The notes beneath the pieces were generated by a model. That model was not told the DNA's origin, searched no databases, and was given only the letters and a program-made list of their open reading frames with translations. The position numbers were made by a program, and so were the translations under genes. This document shows, piece by piece, positions 62,844 to 64,000 of a stretch of DNA of 64,000 nt. Numbering within the stretch: the first letter of the stretch is position 1; each line of letters begins with the position of its first letter. Source of the DNA: Nocardioides coralli. GTDB lineage: Bacteria > Actinomycetota > Actinomycetes > Propionibacteriales > Nocardioidaceae. Location of the stretch: contig NZ_CP082273.1 in assembly GCF_019880385.1 (NCBI RefSeq), forward strand, positions 1,240,001-1,304,000, read 5' to 3'.

Positions 62844-63986
62844 GTGAGCCATCCCGTCCCCACCAACCTGCGCCTGGGCGCGCTTGTCGTCGACACGCCG
62901 GTGGTGCTCGCTCCCATGGCGGGGATCACCAACGCCGCCTACCGGCGCCTGTGTGCCGAGCAGGGAGCGGGGCTCTATGTCTGCGAGATGATCACCTCGC
63001 GGGGCCTGGTCGAGGGTGACGAGACCACCCGCTCGATGCTGGTCTTCGACGACGCCGAGCGCATCCGGTCGGTCCAGCTCTACGGCACTGACCCGGTCTA
63101 CGTCGGCAAGGCGGTCGAGATCCTCTGCGCCGAGTACGGCGTCGACCACGTCGACCTGAACTTCGGCTGCCCCGTGCCCAAGGTGACCCGCAAGGGCGGC
63201 GGGGGAGCGCTGCCGTGGAAGCGGGGCCTGCTCGCCGACATCCTCGAGGAGGCCGTCGGCGCCGCGGCGCCGTACGACGTCCCCGTGACCATGAAGACCC
63301 GCAAGGGCCTCGACGACGACCACCTCACCTATCTCGACGCCGGCCGTATCGCTCAGGAGACGGGCTGTGCCGCCATCGCCCTCCACGGACGCACCGTCGC
63401 CCAGTCCTACTCGGGTCAGGCTGACTGGGATGCGATCGCCGCCCTCGTCGAGGAGGTCGACATCCCCGTGCTCGGCAACGGCGACATCTGGGAGGCCGAG
63501 GACGCGCTGCGCATGGTGCGGCAGACCGGCGCCGCCGGCGTGGTGGTCGGCCGGGGCTGCCTGGGCCGCCCGTGGCTCTTCCGGGACCTGGCCGCTGCGT
63601 TCGCCGGCGAGCCCGCACGGACGCTGCCGACCCTCGGGGAGGTGCGTTCGATGATGCGGCGCCACGCCGAGCTGCTCTGCGAGCACCTGGGGGAGGAGCG
63701 GGGCTGCAAGGAGTTCCGCAAGCACGTGTCCTGGTACCTCAAGGGCTTCCGGGCCGGGGGAGAGCTGCGCCGGTCACTGGCGCTCGTCGACTCCCTCGCG
63801 GCGCTCGACGGGCTGCTGGCCGACCTCGACCCCGACGAGCCGTTCCCCGTCTCCGAGCTCGGCGCCCCCCGCGGCCGGCAGGGGTCACCCCGGGCACGTG
63901 TCGTCCTTCCCGAGGGGTGGCTGGAGGACACCGACGGCTCCGGTGTCTCACTTCGTGAGGAGACCGCGGAGGTCACGGGCGGATAA
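62844..63986 (+). CDS. dusB: tRNA-dihydrouridine synthase (DusB-type)
   Basis: FMN enzyme reducing uridines in the tRNA D loop, 380 residues. VLAPMAGITNAAYRRLCAEQGAG, the catalytic Cys in DLNFGCPVPKVTRKGGGGAL, ALHGRTVAQSYSGQADW, NGDIWEAEDAL and VVVGRGCLGRPWLF are standard Dus motifs. The C-terminal extension (about residues 330-380) is Pro/Arg-rich as in actinobacterial members. The gene is complete and ends 14 bases before the window edge; no further gene start is visible. Confidence 0.95.
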   Translation: MSHPVPTNLRLGALVVDTPVVLAPMAGITNAAYRRLCAEQGAGLYVCEMITSRGLVEGDETTRSMLVFDDAERIRSVQLYGTDPVYVGKAVEILCAEYGVDHVDLNFGCPVPKVTRKGGGGALPWKRGLLADILEEAVGAAAPYDVPVTMKTRKGLDDDHLTYLDAGRIAQETGCAAIALHGRTVAQSYSGQADWDAIAALVEEVDIPVLGNGDIWEAEDALRMVRQTGAAGVVVGRGCLGRPWLFRDLAAAFAGEPARTLPTLGEVRSMMRRHAELLCEHLGEERGCKEFRKHVSWYLKGFRAGGELRRSLALVDSLAALDGLLADLDPDEPFPVSELGAPRGRQGSPRARVVLPEGWLEDTDGSGVSLREETAEVTGG

Positions 63987-64000
63987 CGCCGCGGTGACGG

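Overview
The window is a 64 kb piece of a high-GC actinobacterial chromosome, most like Nocardioides or a close relative in the Nocardioidaceae. The evidence is the gene order (proA-nadD-rsfS; leuS-degV-comEA-comEC-holA-rpsT-lepA; hemW-hrcA-dnaJ-rsmE; phoH-ybeY-corC-era; leuA-recO-uppS-glyS-dusB), the type 2 leuA, a DUF222/13E12 HNH protein, a tuberculostearate-type gene pair, and many apparently leaderless genes with a TANNNT hexamer 6 to 8 bases before ATG or GTG. No transposase, integrase, prophage gene or CRISPR array was seen.

Layout. 1-5.6 kb: end of proA, a small membrane protein, nadD, rsfS, a histidine phosphatase, tRNA-Ala(GGC) with a decayed tRNA-like copy behind it, two small membrane proteins, a histidine-kinase-like protein without its phospho-acceptor His, and an SDR. 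5.7-18.6 kb: leuS behind a leucine leader peptide and terminator, SDR, degV, comEA, comEC, holA, rpsT, lepA, and two phosphotransferases on either side of lepA. 18.6-27 kb: HNH protein with a dispersed repeat inside its coding frame, MOSC protein, acyl-CoA ligase, hemW, DUF4870, DUF3097, an acidic protein and a metallo-hydrolase. 26.9-39.4 kb: CIRCE-hrcA-dnaJ-rsmE, a sigma factor operon with two GerMN/Gmad2-like proteins, a PAS histidine kinase, HIT, a PHM-like copper monooxygenase lipoprotein, phoH, ybeY, corC and a cytidine-deaminase-like protein.

39.5-45.5 kb is the accessory block. It sits between the deaminase-like gene and era, which are normally neighbours in actinobacteria. It holds an XRE-TPR regulator, four tiny ORFs on the opposite strand (three encode near-identical secreted 44-residue peptides ending in Asn-Asn-Trp-Cys-Cys), a structured intergenic region, and tmsA/tmsB-like genes for 10-methyl branched fatty acids followed by a siderophore-interacting-type flavoprotein. 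The regulator plus tandem peptide genes is the best candidate for an undescribed system, possibly peptide signalling.

45.5-64 kb: era, two paralogous lipoproteins, a flavodoxin-like protein, a TetR-glycosyltransferase pair with an AT-rich palindromic operator, leuA behind a second leucine leader peptide, a hydrolase, recO, uppS, a PAS histidine kinase, a zinc uptake operon (znuA-znuC-znuB-zur) with two Zur-box-like palindromes, a monooxygenase-fold protein, glyS, a lipoprotein and dusB.

Themes: amino-acid and tRNA housekeeping with leader-peptide control of both leuA and leuS, a heat-shock unit under HrcA/CIRCE, zinc homeostasis, and several envelope-sensing modules.
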